This document shows, piece after piece, positions 26,344-34,950 of a stretch of DNA of 64,000 nt (positions are counted from its first letter, which is position 1; the number at the start of each line of letters is the position of its first letter). The notes beneath the pieces were generated by a model that was not told where the DNA came from, did no database searches, and saw nothing but the letters and a program-made list of their open reading frames with translations. Made by a program: the position numbers and the translations under genes. The DNA comes from Alteromonas gilva (GTDB taxonomy: Bacteria; Pseudomonadota; Gammaproteobacteria; Enterobacterales; Alteromonadaceae), in the NCBI RefSeq assembly GCF_028595265.1, contig NZ_JAQQXP010000001.1, positions 1,488,001 to 1,552,000 of the forward strand, given 5' to 3'.

Positions 26344-28479
26344 ATGTCCACTAATATCGATCTGTATAACATTGCCACTGGCGGTATCAACGCGAGCAAT
26401 CGCTTACTGGCTACCACCAGTAACAATATTGCCAATGTCAATACCGACGGCTACATCAGAGAGCGCACGGTTTTTACCAACGACCTCAATGTGGGTGTGG
26501 GGCGGGGTACTACCGAACGAATTATCGATAAATTTGCGCAGAATCAAATGCGCCGGGATATTACGTCGGTGGGCGAGTGGGAAATGTTCTCGACCAAAAC
26601 TTCTGCCATTGATGCCCAGTTGGCTAACGAAGCCAACTCTATTTCTAAAGGCCTCAATGAGTTTTTTGCCGCTGTGCAAACCTCCGCCGATGATCCCACT
26701 AACCTGGCTTCCAGAGACGTGGTGTTAAGCAAGGCTGAGTCGCTGCTGCGACGCATGACCTCAGTCTCCGACTACATGACCTATAAAGAAGAAGAGCTGA
26801 ATTTAGAAACTGAAAATATCATCACCAAGGCCAATAATCTGATCCAGACCATTGGTGATTTAAATGAAGCCATTATGGTGGTCAACGGCAATAGCACAGG
26901 CAGTCAGCCTACCGCATTACTCAATGAGCGTGATAAAGCCATTAATGACTTGTCTGAACTGATGGACATTACGGTCAGAGAAAGTGGCAATGCCGGAGGT
27001 TCGGTACTGGTTAACTTATCCAGCGGTGAATCGCTGGTACTGGAAGATGGCAGCTTTAACGTGCTGAAGGTGAGCAACAGTGCCGATCTGATGCGCCAGC
27101 AATTGCAGTTGTCGACAAATTTTTCGGCGCCCAAAAACAACACCGATCTCTTCATAAAAGAAGATCAATTAGGTGGTGCGTTAGGTGGACTGTTTCGCTA
27201 CCGGGACGAAGTCCTTGGGCCAGCGCAGCGTGATATTGGCCAGCTTGGGGTGGCGTTTGCCGAAGCCGTTAATCAGCAAAACCGCTTGGGTTTGGATTTG
27301 GATTACCAGCTTGGCGCCGACATTTTTACGCTACCAGAATTAGTCGGCTTACCCTATCCTGATACGCCGGACACACTGAACTTAACGGGGCAATTTACCC
27401 CGGGTAAAGGCAACCAAATTACTGATGCCGACATACGCGTCACCGTCACCAGTCTGAATCTTGGTGTGCCTGATCAGGTAAATATCGAATTATTAAATGG
27501 TGATGGTACCCCCAAATTAGATGAGAATAACCAACCGGTCACCTATACCGGTGTGGCGGTGGCTGCAACCGGATTTACAGAGATCGTCGGCGGTATCGAA
27601 ATTGATTTCCAGTCTGCCGGCGGCTACGCCGTGGGCAATGAATTTTTGCTTCAACCCACCAAATACACGGCAGGCGATATTACCATGGCCACCACAAGGC
27701 CCGAGGATCTTGCGTTTGCCAATCCCATTCGGGTCGAAGTCAATTCCAACAATTTAGGTGATGGGGCAGTGTCGAAAACGACGGTCACTAACACCACTGT
27801 TGATAATTCATTTGGCCCTTATGCGTCTGCATTTGATGGTAGTGGAGCTATACAAGGACTCGGCTCATCGCCGAGCCCCACTGTTGGTGCACCGGTGCAA
27901 GTGAGGTTTACCTCCGAAACCAGTTATGATGTGCTCGATGGCGAGAATCCACCCAACGTGATTACCAGTGTCAGTGGTGTTACCGACTACAACAATTTGT
28001 TGGCGCAGGCCGAAGCGTCAGGCGTTCCGGCATGGCCAGCGCAGTTCTCGGCGCTGAATGATTACCCCGGCTATGATTTTAGTATTGAAGGCAGACCGGT
28101 CGCGGGTGACAGCTTTTCGGTAAACTATAATGCAGAAGGGCGGTTTGATAATGCCAATGCCTTATCGCTGGCCGGATTACAACAGCAGGGGTTAGTGCAG
28201 TTAAGCACAAATTCAAACAGCGAGCCGCGCTCACTGCATGAGAGCTACTCTACGTTAGTGAGCCGGATAGGCGAAAAATCAGCTACCGCCAGTGTTGCGT
28301 TGCAAGCGGCAGAGGCCATGAAAGTGCAATCTTCAGACTGGTTTGAGTCGGTGTCTGGCGTGAGTCTCGACGAGGAAGCGGCGAACCTGGTGCGCTATCA
28401 GCAATCTTATGCGGCAGCGGCACGAATACTGGGCACTGCTCAGGAGTTGTTTAACACCATCTTGTCGGCGGTAAGGTAA
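26344..28479 (+). CDS. flgK: hook-filament junction protein FlgK (HAP1)
   Basis: First hook-associated protein. It has 711 residues, longer than the about 550 of E. coli, with the extra sequence in the surface-exposed middle part. N-terminal signature LLATTSNNIANVNTDGYIRE; then RDITSVGEWEMFSTKTSAID; C-terminal GVSLDEEAANLVRYQQSYAA and ARILGTAQELFNTIL. It is followed by flgL after five bases. Confidence 0.95.
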   Translation: MSTNIDLYNIATGGINASNRLLATTSNNIANVNTDGYIRERTVFTNDLNVGVGRGTTERIIDKFAQNQMRRDITSVGEWEMFSTKTSAIDAQLANEANSISKGLNEFFAAVQTSADDPTNLASRDVVLSKAESLLRRMTSVSDYMTYKEEELNLETENIITKANNLIQTIGDLNEAIMVVNGNSTGSQPTALLNERDKAINDLSELMDITVRESGNAGGSVLVNLSSGESLVLEDGSFNVLKVSNSADLMRQQLQLSTNFSAPKNNTDLFIKEDQLGGALGGLFRYRDEVLGPAQRDIGQLGVAFAEAVNQQNRLGLDLDYQLGADIFTLPELVGLPYPDTPDTLNLTGQFTPGKGNQITDADIRVTVTSLNLGVPDQVNIELLNGDGTPKLDENNQPVTYTGVAVAATGFTEIVGGIEIDFQSAGGYAVGNEFLLQPTKYTAGDITMATTRPEDLAFANPIRVEVNSNNLGDGAVSKTTVTNTTVDNSFGPYASAFDGSGAIQGLGSSPSPTVGAPVQVRFTSETSYDVLDGENPPNVITSVSGVTDYNNLLAQAEASGVPAWPAQFSALNDYPGYDFSIEGRPVAGDSFSVNYNAEGRFDNANALSLAGLQQQGLVQLSTNSNSEPRSLHESYSTLVSRIGEKSATASVALQAAEAMKVQSSDWFESVSGVSLDEEAANLVRYQQSYAAAARILGTAQELFNTILSAVR

Positions 28480-28484
28480 TTATT

Positions 28485-29708
28485 ATGCGGGTGACTACTA
28501 ATCAGTTATACAACCAGACTATCCGCAATATTATGGAAAACCAGAAGGCGCTGTCAGATACCCAAATTGAGTTGAGTACTGGTAGCAGAATAAACAAGCC
28601 ATCTGATGATCCGGTGGGTGCAGCCCGAGTATTGCGCTTAACCGAAGAGCTTGACACGCTTAAGCAGTTTCAACGCAATAACGACCTGGTTACCGGAGCG
28701 TTGGAACAACAAGAAACCATACTGCGTAATATTACCGACACAGTTCAACGGGCCCGACAATTAACCATACAAGCGGGCAATGGTTTATTGTCTGATGCAG
28801 ATAGAAAAGCCCTGGCCGCTGAGATCGGCCAGATTAAAGACGAAGTGTTTGATTTAATGAACTCGCAAAATGCCGAGGGAGATTATTACTTTGCCGGGTT
28901 CCAATCGGAAACCCAACCTCTGGTATTAAATAGTGCGGGTGGCGGAAATGCCTATACATTCCAGGGAGATAGCGGTACTAACAACGTTCAGCTTTCCAAT
29001 AGTGTGTCAATACGCAGTAGTTTATCCGGGCAACAGGTTTTTGAAGATGTTCCAGCCCGGCGAAACTTTAGTATTACTACTACAACCGGTATTGGTGTTG
29101 AAGAGGCATTGGTAGCTGGTCAGGGCGATTTTGATAGGTTTTATCGTAATAATTATGACCCGGTCACACCGCTTAACAACAGCTATCAAATTACCATTAC
29201 AGCGCCAAACCAACTCAATATTACCAATGTTGGTACCGGCGCTATTGTCGCGACAAAAGACTACGCGGCCGGTGAGTCGTTTAATTTTGCCGGTATAGAC
29301 TTTACCCTTAATGGCAACCTTGGTGACACGCTGAATTTTCAACTTGATGCGCCGCAAAAGAAAAATATCGCGAATACGCTGAACGATCTCGAGGAAGTGT
29401 TAAACAACAGTTCGGTTAGCGACGCCGCCTTTCGTGAAGGTCTCAGCGATGCGCTGGTGGGCATTGATAATGGCTTAGAAAAAATCGCCCTTGAGGTTTC
29501 GTCTATTGGCGCTCGTTTAAACACGGCGCAATCAGTGTACGAAACTAACCTGGATATTGAGGTGTCGGTAAAAGAGGCCCGCTCAAGCATTAAAGACGTT
29601 GACTATGCCGAAGCCTCGTCTGAGTTTGCCAAACAAGAAGCGGCATTGACCGCTGCGTTAACCACGTTTCCGAAAATTTCCAATTTATCCCTGTTTAATT
29701 ACATCTAA
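28485..29708 (+). CDS. flgL: hook-filament junction protein FlgL (HAP3)
   Basis: Second hook-associated protein, flagellin-like at both ends. The 407 residues start MRVTTNQLYNQTIRNIMENQ, followed by LSTGSRINKPSDDPVGAARV and NAEGDYYFAGFQSETQPL; the C-terminus reads DVDYAEASSEFAKQEAALTA. Its last 24 bases overlap the 3' end of the sialidase-fold gene on the opposite strand. Confidence 0.95.
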   Translation: MRVTTNQLYNQTIRNIMENQKALSDTQIELSTGSRINKPSDDPVGAARVLRLTEELDTLKQFQRNNDLVTGALEQQETILRNITDTVQRARQLTIQAGNGLLSDADRKALAAEIGQIKDEVFDLMNSQNAEGDYYFAGFQSETQPLVLNSAGGGNAYTFQGDSGTNNVQLSNSVSIRSSLSGQQVFEDVPARRNFSITTTTGIGVEEALVAGQGDFDRFYRNNYDPVTPLNNSYQITITAPNQLNITNVGTGAIVATKDYAAGESFNFAGIDFTLNGNLGDTLNFQLDAPQKKNIANTLNDLEEVLNNSSVSDAAFREGLSDALVGIDNGLEKIALEVSSIGARLNTAQSVYETNLDIEVSVKEARSSIKDVDYAEASSEFAKQEAALTAALTTFPKISNLSLFNYI

Positions 29709-30647
29709 GTATTCTGTCTCTACATCAAGCCGGGCCAGATACATCCGGCTTTGATTATCAACATGGCTGGAGTAATACGCCACAAACAGTTGGTTTCCAA
29801 TCCGGGTTATGCCCGGGTAACTATTATCGCCGCCACTGGGCAATTTAATAAGTTCGCTAATTTCCCCGCTGTGAATGGCTAACTGCCATAACTGAGTAAC
29901 CAGCCTTTTACCATTATAATGCCGACCGGCAATGATGGCGGTATTCTGATTGAGGCATAGCAGCGCTGGAGCGCCAATATAACAACCCAGATCCTGCCAA
30001 TCCCAATGGCGATAGGGTGGTTTGCTGCGGCCCAATTGGGCTGAGAAAGAATCGGCATCGCGCCTGACAACGGCAATTAATTCGCCACTGTCAGTAAAGC
30101 AGCAGTCGCTCTCATTGGGATAACCCAACCCGTGTTGCTGTTTTGATAACACGGCTGTTTTCGCGCAATGCATTTTACCGCGTAAGTTGCCAGCAAACAG
30201 ATCGAGTTGCTCAGACGGGCGATGATAGGCTAATCCCCACTGTTGATTATTATAGGTTGTTGCCCGCCATAGCCACCAGTTGTCAGGGCCCGGATCATGC
30301 CTTGTTGACCACGACACCCCATCGCCACTAAACCAACTGTAGGTTTTTGCCTTTCCCAGTACTGCCGACCAACGCTGATGCGCCAGCAAATATAACCGGT
30401 CACCAACCACGCAAAAATGTGGGTCGCGCAGATCGCCCTCGGTACTGAAAAGACGTTGAAACCGCTCGGGCAAGCCCTGTTCGTTTATTTCAGCGATTAT
30501 CACACAACCGTCATCACTCATATGATGGGTACCCTGCCGGTAGCAAACCAGCAACCGCTGCCTAAAATAAACCACATCCCCAAAGGCATTATGACTATGG
30601 CCCCGACATATCCGGGTTAAACGATTCAACGAGATTTGCACGGCCAC
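29685..30647 (-). CDS. sialidase/BNR-type beta-propeller protein
   Basis: A 320-residue protein without signal peptide whose repeated blade pattern resembles the sialidase or GH43-like propeller fold. Visible: DLRDPHFCVVGDRLYLLAH (72-90), an Asp-box-like SGDGVSW (107-113), NESDCCFTDSGELIAVVRRD (178-197, Glu and Arg as in sialidase active sites) and YPGITRIGNQLFVAYYSS (277-294). It is convergent with flgL and lies between the hook genes and the flagellins. Given the nonulosonic acid pathway downstream, a role in handling sialic-like sugars is an attractive but unproven inference; it may be a non-catalytic propeller. Starts at GTG. Confidence 0.6.
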   Translation of the reverse strand: MAVQISLNRLTRICRGHSHNAFGDVVYFRQRLLVCYRQGTHHMSDDGCVIIAEINEQGLPERFQRLFSTEGDLRDPHFCVVGDRLYLLAHQRWSAVLGKAKTYSWFSGDGVSWSTRHDPGPDNWWLWRATTYNNQQWGLAYHRPSEQLDLFAGNLRGKMHCAKTAVLSKQQHGLGYPNESDCCFTDSGELIAVVRRDADSFSAQLGRSKPPYRHWDWQDLGCYIGAPALLCLNQNTAIIAGRHYNGKRLVTQLWQLAIHSGEISELIKLPSGGDNSYPGITRIGNQLFVAYYSSHVDNQSRMYLARLDVETEYLDVIKQG

Positions 30648-30749
30648 CTCTTGCTGCTACGTAAAATATAAATCAAAGAACTACCAATAACTTAGCATGG
30701 CTTTAAGGCAATCGCGCGGCTACCTGCCAAAAAAATAGTGAATTTTAAT

Positions 30750-30776
30750 TAAAGGGAATTTGGCACGGGTCGATAA
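30750..30776 (+). promoter_or_regulatory. sigma-28 promoter of flagellin gene 1
   Basis: TAAAGGGA, 11-base spacer, GTCGATAA: one mismatch in the -10 box and two in the -35 box to the FliA consensus. It predicts a leader of about 114 bases. Confidence 0.72.
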
Positions 30777-30842
30777 AGTACACGAGAGAGCCAGTTCATC
30801 AATTACCCCCTCAGGTATTGGTGGCTACTATTACAATGCAAT

Positions 30843-30874
30843 TGCCGGCGTCCCCGGCAGCCAGCGCTAGCTGG
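30843..30874 (+). promoter_or_regulatory. two adjacent hairpins in the leader of flagellin gene 1
   Basis: Stem TGCCGG / CCGGCA with a five-base loop (30843-30859), then CCAGC / GCTGG with a four-base loop (30861-30874), ending ten bases before the ribosome binding site TAGGAG. The 13-base sequence ATTGAGAGTGTAG that follows recurs at 34255. Confidence 0.5.
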
Positions 30875-30896
30875 ATTGAGAGTGTAGGAGAGACTT

Positions 30897-31721
30897 ATGT
30901 CTTTGTACGTCAATACCAATGTGTCTGCATTAAATGCACAACGCCAGTTGTCCAATGTGAGTAATGCGCTGGGCACTTCCTTTGAGCGTCTGTCTTCAGG
31001 ATTCCGTATTAATTCTGCGTCCGATGACTCGGCCGGTTTACAGATTTCTGACCGAATGACCTCACAAATCCAAGGCCTGAACCAAGCTGTTCGTAACGCC
31101 AACGATGCGATTTCACTAACCCAAACTGCTGAAGGTGCACTCGATGAGACGACCACTGCTTTGCAGCGTATACGCCAACTGGCGGTACAATCACAAAGTG
31201 GTATCAACTCATCAGCTGACCGTGTAGCCCTGCAAAAAGAAGTATCGGCGCTTAAAACCGAGATTTCGCGAATTTCTACTGATACTCAGTTCAACGGTGT
31301 TGATCTGCTTAGCGGTGGTTATTCTGCTAAGTTCCAGGTTGGTGCCAACGCAGGTCAAAGTGTGTCGGTTAACCTGTCCAGAGCCGGTGGTTTTGGTGCG
31401 TCAGGTCTGAGCGTGGGCTCGTTGTCAGTATCCACTGCAGCGGTAGCGTCAGCAGCGTTAGCATCTATTGATGCAGCCATCTCTACCATTGGTGGAGTGC
31501 GGGCTGATTTGGGTGCGCTGCAAAACCGATTCACTTCAACTATTCGTAACCTGAGTAACATTTCAGAAAACGTATCTGCAGCTCGCTCGCGAATCAAAGA
31601 TACTGATTTTGCAGCAGAAACTGCGGCACTAACTCGTAATCAGATTCTCCAGCAGGCGAGTACGACTGTGCTGTCACAGGCAAATCAGCGTCCGCAGGCA
31701 GCGTTACAGCTACTTGGATAA
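30897..31721 (+). CDS. fliC: flagellin 1
   Basis: Filament subunit, 274 residues, made essentially of the D0 and D1 coiled-coil domains with a short central part. N-terminus MSLYVNTNVSALNAQRQLS; conserved SFERLSSGFRINSASDDSAG; C-terminus IKDTDFAAETAALTRNQILQ and ANQRPQAALQLLG. The Ser/Thr-rich centre (SGLSVGSLSVSTAAV) would be the surface-exposed site for O-glycosylation. It groups by eye with flagellin 4 (TAEGALDETT, STDTQFNGVDLL) and has its own sigma-28 promoter. Confidence 0.96.
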   Translation: MSLYVNTNVSALNAQRQLSNVSNALGTSFERLSSGFRINSASDDSAGLQISDRMTSQIQGLNQAVRNANDAISLTQTAEGALDETTTALQRIRQLAVQSQSGINSSADRVALQKEVSALKTEISRISTDTQFNGVDLLSGGYSAKFQVGANAGQSVSVNLSRAGGFGASGLSVGSLSVSTAAVASAALASIDAAISTIGGVRADLGALQNRFTSTIRNLSNISENVSAARSRIKDTDFAAETAALTRNQILQQASTTVLSQANQRPQAALQLLG

Positions 31722-31748
31722 TTGATTAAACCGAAGTCAGGGAATGGG

Positions 31749-31763
31749 GCCAGGAGGTAGTGA
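31749..31763 (+). repeat. flagellin 3'-region element, copy 1
   Basis: GCCAGGAGGTAGTGA, identical to 33104-33118. The flanking sequence is also similar (CAGGGAATG here, CAGGAATGA there). It lies 28 bases after the flagellin 1 stop. Confidence 0.6.
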
Positions 31764-31815
31764 ACCAGGTATCCACCTGACCGCAGGAGTCGCTCACTCT
31801 AACCAAACGAGCATA

Positions 31816-31845
31816 GCCGGACGAAAGTCCGGCGCTTTGTCTCTT
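31816..31845 (+). terminator. terminator after flagellin gene 1
   Basis: Seven-base stem GCCGGAC / GTCCGGC closed by a GAAA tetraloop, followed by a T-rich tail (GCTTTGTCTCTTT). Confidence 0.65.
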
Positions 31846-31890
31846 TAAATCATTGAAAAATAAGCTTAATAAAATTTAGCAAAAAAAGGC

Positions 31891-31918
31891 TAAAGGATTT
31901 CTCCTGCCTGCACGATAA
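31891..31918 (+). promoter_or_regulatory. sigma-28-like promoter of flagellin gene 2
   Basis: TAAAGGAT, 12-base spacer, CACGATAA. The -10 box deviates at two positions and the spacer is one longer than in the other flagellin promoters, suggesting weaker expression. Confidence 0.5.
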
Positions 31919-31937
31919 CTATTACAAAGGCACTGCG

Positions 31938-32027
31938 AACAATAATAATAAATACGCTAAATGCCTGACTGAGCAACTAATAATAACAATACTGCCAGTC
32001 AAACACGGACAAACAATAATAATAAAT
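31938..32027 (+). promoter_or_regulatory. A-rich leader with three (AAN)n tracts before flagellin gene 2
   Basis: AACAATAATAATAAAT occurs identically at 31938-31953 and 32012-32027; AATAATAACAAT lies between at 31979-31990. The second long copy sits in the loop of a five-base stem CGGAC / GTCCG. Repeated A-R-N triplets are the known binding pattern of the Hfq distal face. Confidence 0.5.
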
Positions 32028-32065
32028 GTCCGGGTAATTACAAAAAATCGTTAGGAGATTTTACA

Positions 32066-32893
32066 GTGAGCTTATATGTAAGCACGAATGTGTCGTCGCT
32101 GAACGCTCAGCGGCAACTATTTACCTCGTCAACGCAGTTAGATACCGCCTTTGAGCGTTTATCTTCCGGCTTTCGAATTAACAGCGCAAAAGATGATGCG
32201 GCGGGTCTGCAGATATCAGATCGCATTACCTCACAAATCATGGGGCTTGACCAGGCAGTCAGAAACTCCAACGACGGTATATCACTTGCCCAGGTCGCTG
32301 AAGGCGCCATGCAAGAGATCACTACGGCGTTGCAACGTATCCGAGTGCTGGCCATTCAAGCGCAAAACGGCATTAATTCGTCGGCTGACCGCACTGCACT
32401 GCAAAAAGAAGTGTCAGCGCTTAAGTTAGAAATCAGCCGAATTGCCTCGACCTCACAGTTTGCTGGCAGTGACATATTGAAGGGCGGATTCTCTACCGCG
32501 TTTTTGGTTGGTGCCCAGGCTGGTCAGTATATCAACTTCAATTTGTCCCGCACTGGTGGCTTTGGCTTTTCAGGCCTGACCAATGGTTTTGATGCCAGTG
32601 TGCTGACGGCTGAACAGGCGTCTGCAACGCTGGATCGAATCGACAGAGCCATCTCTGCTATCGATGCGAAACGCGCTGACTTAGGTGCACTGCAAAATCG
32701 TTTTCAGTCAACGATCAGAAACTTAAGTAATATTTCGGAGAATGCTTCGGCGGCAAGATCGCGCATTCGCGATACCGATTTTGCCGGTGAAACGGCAGAG
32801 CTTACCCGTTGGCAGATTATTCAGCAGGCCAGTACCACTGTTCTTGGCCAGGCGAATCAGCGGCCACAGGCAGCCTTGCAGCTATTACAGTAA
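32066..32893 (+). CDS. fliC: flagellin 2
   Basis: Filament subunit, 275 residues, with intact D0/D1 ends (MSLYVSTNVSSLNAQRQLFT; LSNISENASAARSRIRDTDF). It belongs with flagellin 3 (LDTAFERLSSGFRINSA, AEGAMQEITTALQRIRVL) but is the most divergent of the four: IMGLDQAVRNSNDG, GQYINFNLSRTGG and ETAELTRWQIIQQ, with a Trp in the C-terminal helix. This suggests a minor or positionally restricted subunit. Starts at GTG after TTAGGAG. Confidence 0.95.
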   Translation: MSLYVSTNVSSLNAQRQLFTSSTQLDTAFERLSSGFRINSAKDDAAGLQISDRITSQIMGLDQAVRNSNDGISLAQVAEGAMQEITTALQRIRVLAIQAQNGINSSADRTALQKEVSALKLEISRIASTSQFAGSDILKGGFSTAFLVGAQAGQYINFNLSRTGGFGFSGLTNGFDASVLTAEQASATLDRIDRAISAIDAKRADLGALQNRFQSTIRNLSNISENASAARSRIRDTDFAGETAELTRWQIIQQASTTVLGQANQRPQAALQLLQ

Positions 32894-32936
32894 ATCGGGT
32901 GAAGTGATTTATAAGTAAAGTGCGAAGGAGATTGTA

Positions 32937-33038
32937 ATGGATGAGTTTTCAGAAACTGCAAAGAAAAACGGCCGAAACGCAATAAGCGGGGGGAGCAAAT
33001 TGCATTCGACCATTGGGTATAACGAGGCGAATTGTTAA
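32937..33038 (+). CDS. possible 33-residue small protein
   Basis: ATG frame of 33 codons with an unusually good ribosome binding site (AAGGAG, seven bases before the ATG). The product is polar (MDEFSETAKKNGRNAISGG, then SKLHSTIGYNEANC) with one C-terminal Cys and no membrane segment. It lies 43 bases after flagellin 2 and could be cotranscribed. No family recognised; it could be chance or a leader peptide. Confidence 0.3.
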   Translation: MDEFSETAKKNGRNAISGGSKLHSTIGYNEANC

Positions 33039-33103
33039 GTCTGGTTATAACAAATCCATAAAGAAATTGTTAAATGCTAAAACAGCCGACTGACAGGAAT
33101 GAA

Positions 33104-33118
33104 GCCAGGAGGTAGTGA
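33104..33118 (+). repeat. flagellin 3'-region element, copy 2
   Basis: GCCAGGAGGTAGTGA, identical to 31749-31763, preceded by AGCCGACTGACAGGAATGA, of which a diverged copy occurs after flagellin 3 (34241-34259). Confidence 0.6.
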
Positions 33119-33318
33119 GAGGTATGAGGTCTGAACAACATACCTGCAGCCAGCATGAGCTTGTGCTCGGTTTAGCACTGCTTAACCAGGCATTCGCCAA
33201 GCAAAGCGTCAGGATTTTAACTCTGACATAAATGATAAAGCACATGTTGTGCCAATTTTTGAATCGCGTTGAGAATAACTATAAATACAACGCTTAATTA
33301 AATAGTTAGGAGCTTGTA

Positions 33319-34152
33319 ATGAGTTTATATGTAAACACAAACGTATCGTCACTAAACGCCCAGCGTCAGTTGTTCACCTCAGGCAATCAATTAGATACCG
33401 CCTTTGAGCGTCTGTCGTCAGGCTTTCGTATTAACTCCGCAGCAGACGATGCCGCGGGCTTGCAAATTTCCGACCGGATGACCAGCCAGGTAGAGGGCTT
33501 AAATCAAGCCGTACGAAACGCCAATGACGGTATTTCTCTCGCTCAAACCGCTGAAGGCGCAATGCAGGAAATTACCACGGCATTACAGCGCATCAGAGTG
33601 TTGTCTATCCAGTCCCAAAACGGCATAAACTCTTCTTCTGACCGACTGGCACTGCAAAAAGAAGTGTCGGCGCTTAAAACTGAGATTTCACGAATCTCGG
33701 TGACTACCCAGTTTGCTGGTGTAAACATTTTGGCAGGCTCTTACTCGGCAAAATTCCTGGTTGGTGCCAACAGCGGCCAATCCATTAGTGTCAACATTTC
33801 GCGCGCCGGAGGAGGCTTTGGTTTTTCCGGGCTAACCAATGGCCAGAGTGACTTAACGGTGGCAGATGCTGCCAGTGCGTCGGCTGCACTTGCGACCATT
33901 GATGCTGCGATTTCGACAATTGACGCAAAGCGTGCCGATCTCGGTGCTTTACAAAATCGTTTTCAGTCGACTATCAGAAACTTAAGTAACATTTCAGAGA
34001 ACGTATCAGCGGCAAGATCGCGCATCCGGGATACAGATTTTGCCGCCGAGACGGCACAACTTACCCGCACCCAGATTATTCAGCAGGCAAGCACAACCGT
34101 GTTGTCGCAGGCAAACCAGCGACCACAGGCAGCATTATCGCTACTGCAGTAA
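33319..34152 (+). CDS. fliC: flagellin 3
   Basis: Filament subunit of 277 residues. N-terminus MSLYVNTNVSSLNAQRQLFT; ends RIRDTDFAAETAQLTRTQII and ANQRPQAALSLLQ. It pairs with flagellin 2 in the N-terminal half, while its centre (AGGGFGFSGLTNGQSDLTVA, then SASAALATIDAAIST) is intermediate. The ribosome binding site is TTAGGAG. No sigma-28 or sigma-54 promoter was recognised directly upstream. Confidence 0.96.
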   Translation: MSLYVNTNVSSLNAQRQLFTSGNQLDTAFERLSSGFRINSAADDAAGLQISDRMTSQVEGLNQAVRNANDGISLAQTAEGAMQEITTALQRIRVLSIQSQNGINSSSDRLALQKEVSALKTEISRISVTTQFAGVNILAGSYSAKFLVGANSGQSISVNISRAGGGFGFSGLTNGQSDLTVADAASASAALATIDAAISTIDAKRADLGALQNRFQSTIRNLSNISENVSAARSRIRDTDFAAETAQLTRTQIIQQASTTVLSQANQRPQAALSLLQ

Positions 34153-34354
34153 AGATAGAAATACCAAAGAGAGGGTGGAACTGAGAGGCCAACCCATGCC
34201 AGGGATGGCGGCCGAAAGGCCACCAAATTAAGGAATAAAAAGCCGACTAACAGAATTGAGAGTGTAGAATTTAAGGTTGAGAGGCCAGTATATTTCTACT
34301 ATCCTGCAAGCCGACCGAAACTGAATTTGCTCAAACTCCTAACGTGAGCAAGTT

Positions 34355-34386
34355 GGCCGGGTCACTTTTTGACTCGGCCTTTTTTA
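34355..34386 (+). terminator. intrinsic terminator after flagellin gene 3
   Basis: Ten-base stem GGCCGGGTCA / TGACTCGGCC (one G-T pair) with a five-base loop and a run of T. A second hairpin (TTGCTCA / TGAGCAA) sits just before it. Confidence 0.88.
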
Positions 34387-34797
34387 TTTTTATTGACCGA
34401 TCCCGCAACTTACCCAATTCAAAAAGCAATACTAGTGCCAACATTTTCGTCTGTGATAAAAAATACTGATGGCAACCATTTTACATGCCTTTGCGATTCA
34501 ACGCTTGTCGTATTCATCCGCAGCCATTATTTGCCGCGTCAAAAATATAGCGCTTATTTCTGAGTGCCAGCACCGTTTTATACCCTGCAAATATCCTACG
34601 TCGACATTCAGGTATTAGCCAGATCTCACTAAACAGCCTCGCTTATTGGTTGCCATTAATCAAATTGGCGCTCCGAATTTATGCAGTGGGTGGAATGTTT
34701 CAGGGGTTTGGGGAGAAAATTTAGCTATTTTTACTCTATAAAAAACAATGGCTTAAATTTTATTTTGGTTTTTTTTAAATTTTTTTATAAAAAAAAC

Positions 34798-34824
34798 TAA
34801 AGATCCTCATGTTTAGGCCGATAG
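34798..34824 (+). promoter_or_regulatory. sigma-28 promoter of flagellin gene 4
   Basis: TAAAGATC, 11-base spacer, GCCGATAG: the best -10 match of the four flagellin genes, preceded by about 100 very AT-rich bases. The predicted leader is about 180 bases. Confidence 0.8.
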
Positions 34825-34950
34825 CTATTGTTGAGGGGTAATTCATTTGATGAATTGAGTAGTTGCTTTATGGCGCTACATTTATGAGGTGATTTGGCGT
34901 GAAGAGTTAATGTTAACACATTAATACGTCCACGCTAAGTCTTATACGTA

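Larger units (their letters stand above)
31722..32065. other. 344-base region between flagellins 1 and 2: terminator, promoter and leader
   Basis: No coding frame is seen. It contains a 15-base element shared with the region after flagellin 2, a GNRA-capped hairpin, a sigma-28-like promoter and an A-rich leader with three (AAN)n tracts, each listed separately. Confidence 0.6.
32894..33318. other. 425-base region between flagellins 2 and 3
   Basis: It holds a possible 33-codon gene, the second copy of the flagellin 3'-region element and small hairpins (GAGC-TTGT-GCTC near 33165; GTCAG / CTGAC near 33208-33227). No convincing promoter for flagellin 3 was found, so that gene may be read through from upstream or use an unrecognised promoter. 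Confidence 0.5.

Noticed and set aside
30761..30776. sigma-54 promoter (TTGGCAC) before flagellin gene 1
   Set aside because: The -24 box matches but the -12 position reads GATAA instead of TTGC; the overlapping sigma-28 boxes fit much better.
34369..34563. 64-residue frame in the flagellin 3-4 gap
   Set aside because: It starts inside a terminator and has no recognisable features.
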